A stretch of DNA of 32,987 nucleotides from CAYJUM01 sp964478915 (GTDB lineage: Bacteria; Nitrospirota; Nitrospiria; Nitrospirales; Nitrospiraceae): positions 1-32,987 of the forward strand of contig CAYZKG010000013.1 of assembly GCA_964478915.1 (NCBI GenBank), in the 5' to 3' direction. The position numbers were made by a program, and so were the translations under genes. The notes under the pieces are model-generated. The model did no database searches. It was not told the DNA's origin and saw nothing but the letters and a program-made list of their open reading frames with translations. Of this stretch, positions 1 through 6,332 are shown piece by piece; position 1 is the stretch's first letter; every line of letters starts with the position of its first letter.

Positions 1-250
1 CGGTTGCTTCGTCGGCGTCCTCGCCGCGGTTCTGGATCGCCTCCAATCGGTCAAGGAGCTGCTTTTCTTGAGCCGCAAACTCCTCTTCCGTCATCGCTCC
101 AGTCTCGAGTTTCATGTACAGCTCGCTGAGCGATCTGGTCACCGTTTCGGCCTCGCCGGCGACTTCCTGCTGGACCGCCTTGTGGAGCTCCCTGAAGATC
201 CATAGCAGGCTCGTGAACGGGGCTAGCAACAGATCGTCCACCAGCAACAT
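1..250 (-). CDS. gvpG: Gas vesicle protein GvpG (C-terminus beyond window)
   Basis: The reading frame opens with an ATG at 250 and is still open at base 1, so the C-terminus is missing. The product begins MLLVDDLLLAPFTSLLWIF, followed by a helix rich in Glu and Lys that contains LSELYMKLETGAMTEEEF. This is the characteristic N-terminus and core of the GvpG family, small accessory proteins needed for gas-vesicle assembly alongside GvpF/L. A GAGG ribosome-binding site lies 7 bases upstream of the ATG. It is the last visible gene of the gas-vesicle operon, 81 bases after the upstream GvpF/L gene. Identity rests on recognition of the family pattern; only about 83 residues can be seen. Confidence 0.9.
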   Translation of the reverse strand, partial: MLLVDDLLLAPFTSLLWIFRELHKAVQQEVAGEAETVTRSLSELYMKLETGAMTEEEFAAQEKQLLDRLEAIQNRGEDADEAT

Positions 251-263
251 AAGAGAACCTCAG

Positions 264-320
264 ACGACGCGGAGACGGGGAGACGCGGGGACACCGCGTC
301 GCTCCTCGCCGTGTCGCCTC
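264..320. repeat. Period-7 GC-rich repeat with hairpin between gvpG and gvpF/L
   Basis: The stretch is built of gacgcgg/agacggg-type heptamers. It contains a perfect 7-bp inverted repeat (282-288 with 294-300, 5-base loop). It resembles the other period-7 repeats in this window. It would form a hairpin in the transcript between gvpF/L and gvpG, but there is no U-run, so a terminator is not claimed. Confidence 0.5.
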
Positions 321-331
321 ATCCCACTCCT

Positions 332-1090
332 TCACACCTCCAAGGCGACACTGACAAAATGATATGGGGCCCAAGGCCCGTTGAAATCGAAGGCGAAGTT
401 GTTGTCGAAGAGCTTGGCTGCCTCAAAGACGCCGTCTTCAAACCGTTTCTGGGCATCCCTGTTGACTAGACAGGCGAGGTTCATCACCTCCTGCTCGTTC
501 CGTGGCGGATTGCGCTTGATCTCGACACATCGCGGCAGCAAGACCTCCTCCACCTTGTCGGTGTGGGTCTCGCGGTCCTGCGTCAACACACGATCGAACA
601 AGCGTCCCAGCTCAATTTTGTCCTCATGGGAGGGGCCACGCAGTTTTCCTAGAAGGCTGTCTCGCAAGGACGCCAGCTCCTGATGCCGAGTCACAAAGTA
701 CTGAAAGATATTTGGCACATCCCAGGTGACGCGGAGACCCATTTCGACCGTCCCCTGCACGCGATTCAGTTGCTCGACGAAGACCTCTCGGTTGTCCGAC
801 AGGATGCCCAGGACCGCCTGGGGACTGTCAGCAATGGTCCCAAACGCCACTGGCAGGACAGTGCGCTCCTCCATCAGCCGCTTGACCACGCCATGGTGTG
901 CCGCGAGCTTGCTGCGCTCGGGCCGGATACTCCTGTCGGCGATGTCGCTAACCACCGCCGCCACAGGCCCAAGGGGAATGGCGTAGACGGCCGCGCCGTC
1001 AATGCCGATATCCCCATAAACAAGGTTTTCGACCCGGTTGGTGATCGCATACACGTAGCTGGCTTCCCAGTGATTGGCCTTGCGCTTCAT
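332..1090 (-). CDS. Gas vesicle protein GvpF/GvpL family (copy 1)
   Basis: A protein of about 252 residues of the GvpF/GvpL family. These cytoplasmic accessory proteins bind GvpA and other Gvps during vesicle nucleation. Family landmarks seen here are the opening SYVYAIT strand, the central VLPVAFGTI motif and the terminal FNGPWAPYHFVSVAL strand. Two starts are possible: an in-frame GTG at 1102 (GAGGGG 6 bases upstream) and the ATG at 1090 (GAGGTGA 8 bases upstream). The ATG is preferred because its ribosome-binding site is the better one. A second GvpF/L lies at 5466-6332. The two share the GPWxPYxF end but differ elsewhere, so they are probably the non-identical F and L partners found in many clusters. 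Which is F and which is L cannot be decided by eye. Confidence 0.93.
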   Translation of the reverse strand: MKRKANHWEASYVYAITNRVENLVYGDIGIDGAAVYAIPLGPVAAVVSDIADRSIRPERSKLAAHHGVVKRLMEERTVLPVAFGTIADSPQAVLGILSDNREVFVEQLNRVQGTVEMGLRVTWDVPNIFQYFVTRHQELASLRDSLLGKLRGPSHEDKIELGRLFDRVLTQDRETHTDKVEEVLLPRCVEIKRNPPRNEQEVMNLACLVNRDAQKRFEDGVFEAAKLFDNNFAFDFNGPWAPYHFVSVALEV

Positions 1091-1224
1091 GTGCGCTTTC
1101 ACCTCATTCCCCTCTAAACCAACCCACGGCTGTCACGGGCCCACACCGTTTGGAAGGCCGCCCCTTTTAACGACGAGGTCACACGCTGGGAAGTCGGGAT
1201 GCTCATTGTCTTACCTTAGCTTCC

Positions 1225-1304
1225 CCCCTCACCGTCTCCTCTCCCCATCACCCGTTGCAGTGGGGAGAGCAACGGGTACCCGGGGAGAGGGCTAGGGTGA
1301 GGGG
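1225..1304. repeat. Dispersed palindromic repeat, copy A
   Basis: The ends form a perfect 9-bp inverted repeat (cccctcacc at 1225-1233, ggtgagggg at 1296-1304). Inside is a second 9-bp inverted repeat, acccgttgc (1250-1258) and gcaacgggt (1269-1277). The same inner arms occur at 6435-6462 inside the CDC48-type gene, so this is a dispersed element and not a local terminator. It fills the gap between the small coiled-coil gene and gvpF/L. Confidence 0.75.
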
Positions 1305-1305
1305 C

Positions 1306-1635
1306 TCAGTAGGACAGCCGCCTTCGTTTCAGCTTGTCCACTGGCACCGTATGGATCGGGAGCGGTGCAGCGACCGCTTCGCTTTGCGGCGCTTCGCCCT
1401 GCGGCCTCTCCACGAAACGCTGGAGCCGGTGTTGCTTAGCGTCAATTTCAGCCAGCCGTCTCCGAATCTCGGCGCACCGCCGGTCCGCTCGTTGAATCTC
1501 TTTCGTGAGTCGTGTTTTTTCCAGCTCCAGCATGGACAATTCCAATAAGGCACCAGCCGAGGTCCTGGCGCGGCGGCCATCAACCAGTCCTGCCAGTGTG
1601 CGAATCTGTTGGACGCCTCGTCGCTCATCTGCCAT
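1306..1635 (-). CDS. Small coiled-coil protein of the gas-vesicle operon, unknown function
   Basis: A protein of 109 residues that I do not recognise as a named Gvp. It starts MADERRGVQQIRTLAGLVDG. A continuous charged helix follows (about residues 30-80, with heptad-like L/I spacing, e.g. LELEKTRLTKEIQRADRR) and strongly suggests a coiled coil. The tail is basic and proline-containing and ends KLKRRRLSY. The ATG at 1635 was chosen because a GGAGG lies 9 bases upstream and because it overlaps the gvpN stop codon (1625-1627), which implies translational coupling. It is not an obvious GvpK, which has a different conserved core. Tight placement between gvpN and gvpF/L argues for a structural or assembly role in vesicles (inference). 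Confidence 0.75.
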   Translation of the reverse strand: MADERRGVQQIRTLAGLVDGRRARTSAGALLELSMLELEKTRLTKEIQRADRRCAEIRRRLAEIDAKQHRLQRFVERPQGEAPQSEAVAAPLPIHTVPVDKLKRRRLSY

Positions 1636-2683
1636 GGAGCGATACCTCCACTTTCCCTGCCGCTTTCGCAAGCTTCCGGCTGCGACGGGCGATCGGTTGT
1701 GCCTGCCCCTGGGATTCCCCGGCGATCTTGACGAGCTTGGGCCCGCCTGCCAGGCTGCGGGCAGGCGCGGGCGGACAGCACTTCTCGATGATCTCATCCA
1801 GTCGTTCAAGGCCTACCGTCTGACCATCGCGCGTCACTTTGATGCAATCGGCGTTCAGCACATCATGACAGAGTTCTCGAAACGTTGGATCGCCCGTAGC
1901 CACGGTGCCCTTCCGAGCCGCCACGATGCGGGCGAGAATGATGCAAGCCCGGATCGTGGGACGTGAGTTATTGACGCCAAGTGTGCGAAACTCGCGCACG
2001 ATATCCACGATCGCCTTCGCCTGTCGCCACGGGAGGCCCGATTTCGCTTGGGTGATCGCCACTTCGGTCTCCAGGTCATGGTGGTCCAATTTGATGGTGA
2101 CCATCCGGTCCATGAGCGCATCCTGGGTCTTGTGCACCCCGGCGTACTCCTCCGGATTACTGGTAAAGATCGCGCTGAAGTGGGGGTGCACCTGGAGGTA
2201 GCCCTCGCCGAGATGCACACTGGGGAGTTCGAGCAGCCGCTCTTCCAGGATGGAGAGCAGCACGTTGTTGGCCTCGGGACGAGACCTGGTGAACTCGTCG
2301 TAAATGAGGCTGAAGCCGTATTTGCAGGCTGTCGTCAGCCGGTTATCCACCCACTGCTTGGAGACGCTCTCCTCCTTTTTCAGGACCGAGTGAATGTAAT
2401 TATCAATCACCTTGGTTGATCGGTACCCCAACTGGCCACCGATGAGATCGGAGCTCCCAAACTCGTCATCGCCATGGATCAGGATGACCTGCCGACCCAC
2501 CATGGCGGCCACGTGCATCGCCAGAGCCGTCTTCCCGGTCCCGGCGGACCCGCTGAAATGGACCGGATACCCTGCCCTGATATAGTCGAGTGCTCGTTTC
2601 GTGATGCTTTGGATATAGGGCGTCTCGACGAAATCAGGTTTCTTCTGCAACGTCAGGACCGTCAATTCTTCTTCTTCTCTCAT
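1625..2683 (-). CDS. gvpN: Gas vesicle protein GvpN, MoxR-type AAA ATPase
   Basis: GvpN is an AAA+ ATPase of the MoxR/GvpN class, thought to assist GvpA assembly and vesicle growth. In this 352-residue protein Walker A is GSAGTGKT (45-52), Walker B is LIYDE (126-130), and the sensor-1 region is TSNPEEY (174-180), followed by the family's typical GVHKTQDALMDRMVTI. The C-terminal 80 or so residues are basic and low in complexity (PAPARSLAGGPKL onward), longer than the core family needs. The ATG at 2683 has GAGGAG 8 bases upstream. It follows the zinc-ribbon gene by 62 bases and overlaps the next gene by 11 bases. Confidence 0.95.
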   Translation of the reverse strand: MREEEELTVLTLQKKPDFVETPYIQSITKRALDYIRAGYPVHFSGSAGTGKTALAMHVAAMVGRQVILIHGDDEFGSSDLIGGQLGYRSTKVIDNYIHSVLKKEESVSKQWVDNRLTTACKYGFSLIYDEFTRSRPEANNVLLSILEERLLELPSVHLGEGYLQVHPHFSAIFTSNPEEYAGVHKTQDALMDRMVTIKLDHHDLETEVAITQAKSGLPWRQAKAIVDIVREFRTLGVNNSRPTIRACIILARIVAARKGTVATGDPTFRELCHDVLNADCIKVTRDGQTVGLERLDEIIEKCCPPAPARSLAGGPKLVKIAGESQGQAQPIARRSRKLAKAAGKVEVSLHGR

Positions 2684-2745
2684 AGCCCCGGCTCCTCAAT
2701 CAGCGACCATGTCGAATCGCTCATAAAAATCGCGCACCACCGGCG

Positions 2746-2949
2746 TCAGTCCTGAGTAAGCCTCAAGACACTCTCTCTCAGTGGAGCGCCCCGAGAGCGC
2801 TGGGACCTCCGATGACGCGCGATGCCGGGCTCAATGACCTCTCCGCAGTTCACGCAGCGCCACCCGCGGAGCCACAGATGCCCCCTCGCGTCGCCCAGAA
2901 CCAGGAAGCAGTCCTCCACCATCAGCCCTTGGCATCGTCGGCACCGCAT
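2746..2949 (-). CDS. Small zinc-ribbon protein in the gas-vesicle operon
   Basis: A 67-residue protein with two CxxC pairs (C3/C6 in CRRC, C32/C35 in CVNC) separated by an LxDARGHLWLRGW segment, then GEVIEPGIARHRR and a basic tail. The layout is that of small treble-clef or zinc-ribbon proteins, which are often seen in Nitrospirota-type genomes next to regulators. The reading frame is open upstream to 3066, but the ATG at 2949 is chosen because GAGG sits 6 bases before it and because the conserved part starts exactly there. Cysteines suggest one bound zinc. Its role is unknown; in this place it could be regulatory or an assembly factor. Confidence 0.75.
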   Translation of the reverse strand: MRCRRCQGLMVEDCFLVLGDARGHLWLRGWRCVNCGEVIEPGIARHRRSQRSRGAPLRESVLRLTQD

Positions 2950-3016
2950 CTGACACCTCAGGCTTCTATCGTTCTTTCGGAGTCCACTGCCGTTCCACCT
3001 CGTCCCACCGCCGCTG

Positions 3017-3895
3017 TCATGTCGAGCGGCTCCCTCTGACCGGAAAATAGAGCCTCGATGTTCCATCCTTCCGGACCTTTCTCTCCACCACCAAATCAGC
3101 GGCGATGCGCCCTACCACTGACGCGGGAAGCCCCAGAATCTCGCTAATCCTGGATGTGGAGATCCCGTCAGGCCTGTCCTGGATAATGCGGAGCACCTTC
3201 TCCTGATCACTAAACTTCTCCGCCCGCGCCTGTTTGGCCCGCTGTTCCTCTTCAGCCTTCCGCTGGCGGACCGCTTCAGCCTGTGTGCGCTCCTTGGCCC
3301 TCCGCATTTCTTCATGCTTTGTGAAAGGTCCTGGAATCGAGTCTGGAGCCGCCCCGCGGGTTTGGGCGAACAATAGGTTCTTCCAGACCTGATGAGCGTC
3401 CCGGACGTCTTCCCTGAACTGGCCCAGGCGGTCTCGAGTCTCCATGATGAACTTGGCCACCGCCTGGAAGCGGGCGCGGCGGTCTCTGGCCAACTCGGCG
3501 CGCTGCTCCTTGGCCATACGGTTATGCTCTTTGGCCACGCGGCTCCGGACTCTGGCGCAATCAGCGAAATGGGATGCCACGTAAGACGCAATGCCGTTCT
3601 TCGTCTGGGTGAGCTTTTGCTGAAGATCGCGCCTCATCCGGTCATGGGCTCGGCGAAACCCCTGGCGCATCTTCTTGACGTCGGCTGCTCGCATCCGAAA
3701 CTCGGCGGCTCTGGCTCGACAGCCAGCGGACACAGCGGTCTTCCAGGCTTCGACCGCCGCCGCACGCTCCCGGTCGAACGCGGACAGCAGACTGCTGGTG
3801 TGTGCTTTGATGTTAAAGAGGGCCGACTTGCGCTCGCGCGTCGAGGCGAGAATGTCCTGCGCCAGCGCTTCCATGTGGTCTGTTAAGTTACCCAT
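3017..3895 (-). CDS. Coiled-coil protein with C-terminal winged helix, in the GvpC position
   Basis: A 292-residue protein directly downstream of gvpA. Residues 1-180 are an almost pure Arg/Lys/Glu/Ala helix with aromatic residues spaced through it (SAFDRERAAAVEAW, FRMRAADVKKMRQGFRRAH, RRARFQAVAKFI). A proline-rich break (about 185-192) and a second charged helix follow. The last 60 residues, QEKVLRIIQDRPDGISTSRI to RLYFPVRG, read as a winged helix-turn-helix. Position (gvpA, this gene, then gvpN) and the long repeated helix recall cyanobacterial GvpC, the outer reinforcing protein. GvpC has no DNA-binding domain, however. It could be a GvpC analogue, a regulator, or both. AAGGAG lies 11 bases before the ATG. 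Confidence 0.8.
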   Translation of the reverse strand: MGNLTDHMEALAQDILASTRERKSALFNIKAHTSSLLSAFDRERAAAVEAWKTAVSAGCRARAAEFRMRAADVKKMRQGFRRAHDRMRRDLQQKLTQTKNGIASYVASHFADCARVRSRVAKEHNRMAKEQRAELARDRRARFQAVAKFIMETRDRLGQFREDVRDAHQVWKNLLFAQTRGAAPDSIPGPFTKHEEMRRAKERTQAEAVRQRKAEEEQRAKQARAEKFSDQEKVLRIIQDRPDGISTSRISEILGLPASVVGRIAADLVVERKVRKDGTSRLYFPVRGSRST

Positions 3896-3917
3896 GAGAA
3901 TTCTCTCTCCTTTCAGC

Positions 3918-4023
3918 GAGGCGTCAATTGCATGATTGCCTCATTTGTCGGTCCCCAGACCGGTGAGGGGCCCGGGTACCCGCTTTGCGGGTGTTGGCCC
4001 CTCCCGGCAGGAGGATCACCTCC
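3918..4023 (-). terminator. Stacked hairpins downstream of gvpA (attenuator or mRNA stabiliser)
   Basis: Four inverted repeats lie between the gvpA stop and the next gene. They are gaggc/gcctc (3918-3922 with 3938-3942, plus inner caat/attg), cggtc/gaccg (3949-3953 with 3958-3962), ggggcc/ggcccc (3967-3972 with 3996-4001) enclosing acccgc/gcgggt (3978-3983 with 3987-3992), and ggagg/cctcc (4010-4014 with 4019-4023). No U-run follows. In other bacteria a stem-loop after gvpA limits read-through and protects the gvpA mRNA; the same role is inferred here. Confidence 0.55.
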
Positions 4024-4033
4024 GTGTGGATCC

Positions 4034-4252
4034 TTACGCTGGAGCGGCTGCGCTGGCTGTGAGACCGATCGCCTCCGCGTACTTGAGATAGGTCTCAACT
4101 GACGCGATCACGACACGCGCCTCGATCGAGAGCAGCTCGATCCCGACCAAGGACACCTTGACCCAGGCGTCAATGACGATCCCTTTTTCCAGGATCCGGT
4201 CCACCACCTCCGCCAAACTCGAAGAGTCCATTGACTTTTGCACCTTCGCCAT
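4034..4252 (-). CDS. gvpA: Gas vesicle structural protein GvpA
   Basis: GvpA is the small hydrophobic protein that polymerises into the ribs of the gas-vesicle wall. The product has 72 residues and is nearly a textbook GvpA. It has a MAKVQKS start, SSSLAEVVDRILEKGIVIDA, the WVKVSLVGIELLSIEARVV beta/alpha core and the ASVETYLKYAEAIGLT helix, and ends in SAAAPA. Two ATGs are in frame, at 4258 and 4252. The second is chosen because AAGGGGG lies 9 bases before it (only 3 before the first) and because GvpA proteins start MAKV. It is the only GvpA/J/M-type gene in the window. It is preceded by a sigma-54-like promoter and followed by stacked hairpins. Confidence 0.98.
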   Translation of the reverse strand: MAKVQKSMDSSSLAEVVDRILEKGIVIDAWVKVSLVGIELLSIEARVVIASVETYLKYAEAIGLTASAAAPA

Positions 4253-4333
4253 CTGCATTCACCCCCTTTCACCCCTGATGTTGATGCCTACGACAAAGAC
4301 GGAATGGGGTCATCCCAGTCTCACCAAGGAAGC

Positions 4334-4349
4334 TGCAAATACCGTGCAA
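4334..4349 (-). promoter_or_regulatory. Sigma-54-type promoter upstream of gvpA
   Basis: The minus strand reads TTGCACGGTATTTGCA, against the sigma-54 consensus TGGCACGNNNNTTGCW. Spacing is exact and only one of the fixed bases differs, the first G of the -24 GG, which is a conserved one. Transcription would start near 4323, giving a leader of about 70 bases before gvpA. A sigma-54 activator with a GAFTGA loop is encoded in the same cluster (9205-10692), which supports the call. Confidence 0.6.
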
Positions 4350-4474
4350 ACACGCAGTGACACCCACGATCGCCCAGCTCCACAGTGTCCAGCAGGGGAA
4401 GCGTGCAGCGCTCAACTGTCAGCTTTCAGCAAAGACAAGGAGATAGGGGTACCGGCCTAGCATTTCCAAAAACA

Positions 4475-4528
4475 GCGGCTGACCGCTGCAAGAGGCTGAC
4501 GGCTGAACGCTAATGGCTGAATGCTGCG
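4475..4528. repeat. GCTGANN heptamer repeat, locus 1
   Basis: Repeated gctgacc, gctgacg, gctgaac, gctaatg and gctgaat units at roughly 7-base spacing. Related tracts lie at 5343-5394 and inside the gvpF/L gene at 5571-5595. Together with the second tract it flanks the rlpA gene. Confidence 0.65.
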
Positions 4529-4614
4529 TTCGTGGAGACTCAGCTATGGCGGAGATTCCAGATTCGCGGAGGCATATCCTGTGGACACTGTGGACGAAAG
4601 GGGATATGAGTTGA

Positions 4615-5214
4615 TTACAAGGGTGGTCGGGTACCTATGCGCAACACTACTGCGCGTCGACGGAGGAGGACATCGCTGGGATGGATATAAAGCCTCCGAT
4701 CCTGAGCGTGGATGAGCCCGGGGTCAGTTAATTTGACACCATCTCCCCCCAATGCAAGGGCGTCCATAGCCAGTGCGAACTGGTCAACGGAAAGACGGGG
4801 CTCCGACGCCTGATCCCCGACCACCTCCAACTGAACCGGCGCAATGCCGGCCTGCACCATCTGCAGCTCCCGCGCTGCCGCGTAGGACAGGTCAATAATC
4901 CGCCCACCCACATAGGGCCCGCGGTCGTTGATGCGCACCCGGACCTGCTTCCCATTTTCTGCATTCGTCACCTTCACCGCAGTCCCTGGCGGGAGCGTCC
5001 GATGAGCACCGGTCAATGCTTTCATGTCGTAAATTTCCCCGCTGGCGGTGACGTGGCCGTCCAACTCGGCGCCGTACCAGGATCCCATCCCTCGTTGCTT
5101 GATCCCCACATCGAAGTCTGCCAACCCCTTAGGCAGACCCGAGCAGGCACCAATCGTCAGGCTGAACGCGAATAGCGGCAGCCAAACCCTGCCTTGTTGT
5201 CTTGCTGGATTCAC
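4615..5214 (-). CDS. rlpA: RlpA-like double-psi beta-barrel lipoprotein
   Basis: RlpA-family proteins are outer-membrane lipoproteins that bind, and in some species cleave, denuded peptidoglycan at septa. The GTG start at 5214 (AAGG 6 bases upstream) gives 199 residues and a clean lipoprotein signal, with LPLFAFSLTIGAC ending at lipidated Cys24. An ATG at 5280 would add 22 residues, but it lies in repeat-derived sequence without a ribosome-binding site. The RlpA core is clear: GMGSWYGAELDGHVTASGE, ALTGAHRTLPPGT, VRINDRGPYVGGRIIDLSYA. No SPOR domain follows; the C-terminal 60 residues are unassigned. RlpA is not a known gas-vesicle component. The gene is bracketed by GCTGANN repeats and looks like an insertion into the locus. 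Confidence 0.88.
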   Translation of the reverse strand: MNPARQQGRVWLPLFAFSLTIGACSGLPKGLADFDVGIKQRGMGSWYGAELDGHVTASGEIYDMKALTGAHRTLPPGTAVKVTNAENGKQVRVRINDRGPYVGGRIIDLSYAAARELQMVQAGIAPVQLEVVGDQASEPRLSVDQFALAMDALALGGDGVKLTDPGLIHAQDRRLYIHPSDVLLRRRAVVLRIGTRPPL

Positions 5215-5342
5215 AAGGACCCTTAACGCGGAGAAGAAAGCAAAAGCCGTGCACGCTCGGAGTGAAATCAGGGTGAGCATTCAGCGGTCACGGGTCACCG
5301 TTGAGCAAAAATCATGGGTTAAGAGACAGTTTGACCGATGGA

Positions 5343-5394
5343 AGCTGATGGCTAAATGCTGATTGAGAGTGCTGATAGCTGAGAGCTAAACGCG
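5343..5394. repeat. GCTGANN heptamer repeat, locus 2
   Basis: Units gctgatg, gctaaat, gctgatt, gctgata, gctgaga and gctaaac lie upstream of rlpA. Shorter related motifs continue towards 5278. Same family as 4475-4528. The rest of the gap up to 5465 shows no gene and no convincing promoter. Confidence 0.65.
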
Positions 5395-5465
5395 AATATT
5401 AGGTAGGGATGGCTATGGAGGAGCCACCCGATTTGTGGACAAGCGGCTCACCTGTCGTAGCACGA

Positions 5466-6332
5466 TCAATCCATCGCGCGTTCTCGAAGAAGTTTGAGTG
5501 GGTGGTCGCCTGTAAGGTTTGGGCAGAAATTGTAAGGTGGCCACGGACCCCGTAGCTCGAATGTCACGCCGAATGCTGAATGCTGAATGCTGAACGAGGA
5601 AAGGGCGGCGCGGAAGTCGGGCAGGGCAGCATGGGTCACCAGAAAGCTGCCATTGAAAATCATGCGCTCGGGGTGCCCAGTGGCGGCGCTAGACAGGAAC
5701 CCTAATTCGGTTGCCTCCACAGCATGGGCAGCAAGAGCCTCGTGGATGTCGCGGGTCAGACGTCCCGCCCACACGCGCAGCGCCACCTCAACCATCCCAT
5801 CTATCTGCTTCTGCTGAAAGTATCGCGCCCCTGGCGACGGGGATAGCGTTGCAAGTCTGGACTGAATGGCCGGGTCCGCGGCCGCCACTTTCCGCCGGGC
5901 TACACCTTCACCGAGGTAGCCCTTGACGCTCCACTCCGCTTTGTCGCGCAGCTTCTCCAGAAACCGCGAGATGATATCCCCATGCTGGGTCAGAAGTTCA
6001 ATGAGGCTCGTCGGGGAGCGAAAGATCGTGCCGAATTTCACTGGCAAGACCGGCGAGGCGCCCATGATCGTTTCCACAACAACCTCATGCCGGCAGGCCC
6101 GGGGAGCCACCCAGTCCAATGCTTGCAGGTTCTGGTCACTAAATTCACTGAGGTTCACCTCCCCGATGACCGCCACCAGCTCATCTTGCTGTAGCAGGGA
6201 AATAGGGTGCCGCTCATCGACGCCGGGCGCACCCTGCTCAGCCAGACTCTTGACGACCGAGAGGCACTCCGGCCGCGCCAGACAGTAGAGATAGATGACC
6301 GGGTCAGCTTTTTCCTCGTACGAGGAGCTCAT
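5466..6332 (-). CDS. Gas vesicle protein GvpF/GvpL family (copy 2)
   Basis: A 288-residue GvpF/L-family protein. It has an N-terminal PVIYLYCLA strand, the family's SPVLPVKFGTIF motif in the middle, an acidic/basic helical centre, and ends in the signature strand ELRGPWPPYNF followed by a short tail. Its ATG overlaps the stop of the CDC48-type gene (ATGA, 6329-6332), so the two are translationally coupled. The codons just before GPWPPYNF (5571-5595) are four units of an ATGCTGA-type heptamer repeat, encoding SIQHSAF. A repeat has evidently expanded or inserted within the coding sequence without breaking the frame, because three heptamers equal seven codons. Confidence 0.93.
   Translation of the reverse strand: MSSSYEEKADPVIYLYCLARPECLSVVKSLAEQGAPGVDERHPISLLQQDELVAVIGEVNLSEFSDQNLQALDWVAPRACRHEVVVETIMGASPVLPVKFGTIFRSPTSLIELLTQHGDIISRFLEKLRDKAEWSVKGYLGEGVARRKVAAADPAIQSRLATLSPSPGARYFQQKQIDGMVEVALRVWAGRLTRDIHEALAAHAVEATELGFLSSAATGHPERMIFNGSFLVTHAALPDFRAALSSFSIQHSAFGVTFELRGPWPPYNFCPNLTGDHPLKLLRERAMD

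Larger units (their letters stand above)
4253..4614. other. 362-base gene-free region upstream of gvpA
   Basis: No coding sequence is supported here. It holds the gvpA leader (about 70 bases), the sigma-54-like promoter at 4334-4349 and, further upstream, the GCTGA-type heptamer repeats at 4475-4528. Activator-binding sites for the sigma-54 regulator would be expected in 4350-4470. I see no clean dyad there apart from short cagc/gctg elements. Confidence 0.6.

Noticed and set aside
266..331. Rho-independent terminator between gvpF/L and gvpG
   Set aside because: A hairpin exists but there is no U-run, and gvpG has no promoter of its own that I can see.
1329..1781. Longer overlapping reading frame of about 150 residues
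   Set aside because: It is a shadow of the 109-residue coiled-coil gene and the end of gvpN; it lacks a ribosome-binding site and family pattern.
3913..4098. 61-residue frame overlapping the hairpins and gvpA end
   Set aside because: It arises from hairpin sequence and a shifted frame of gvpA; no start signal.
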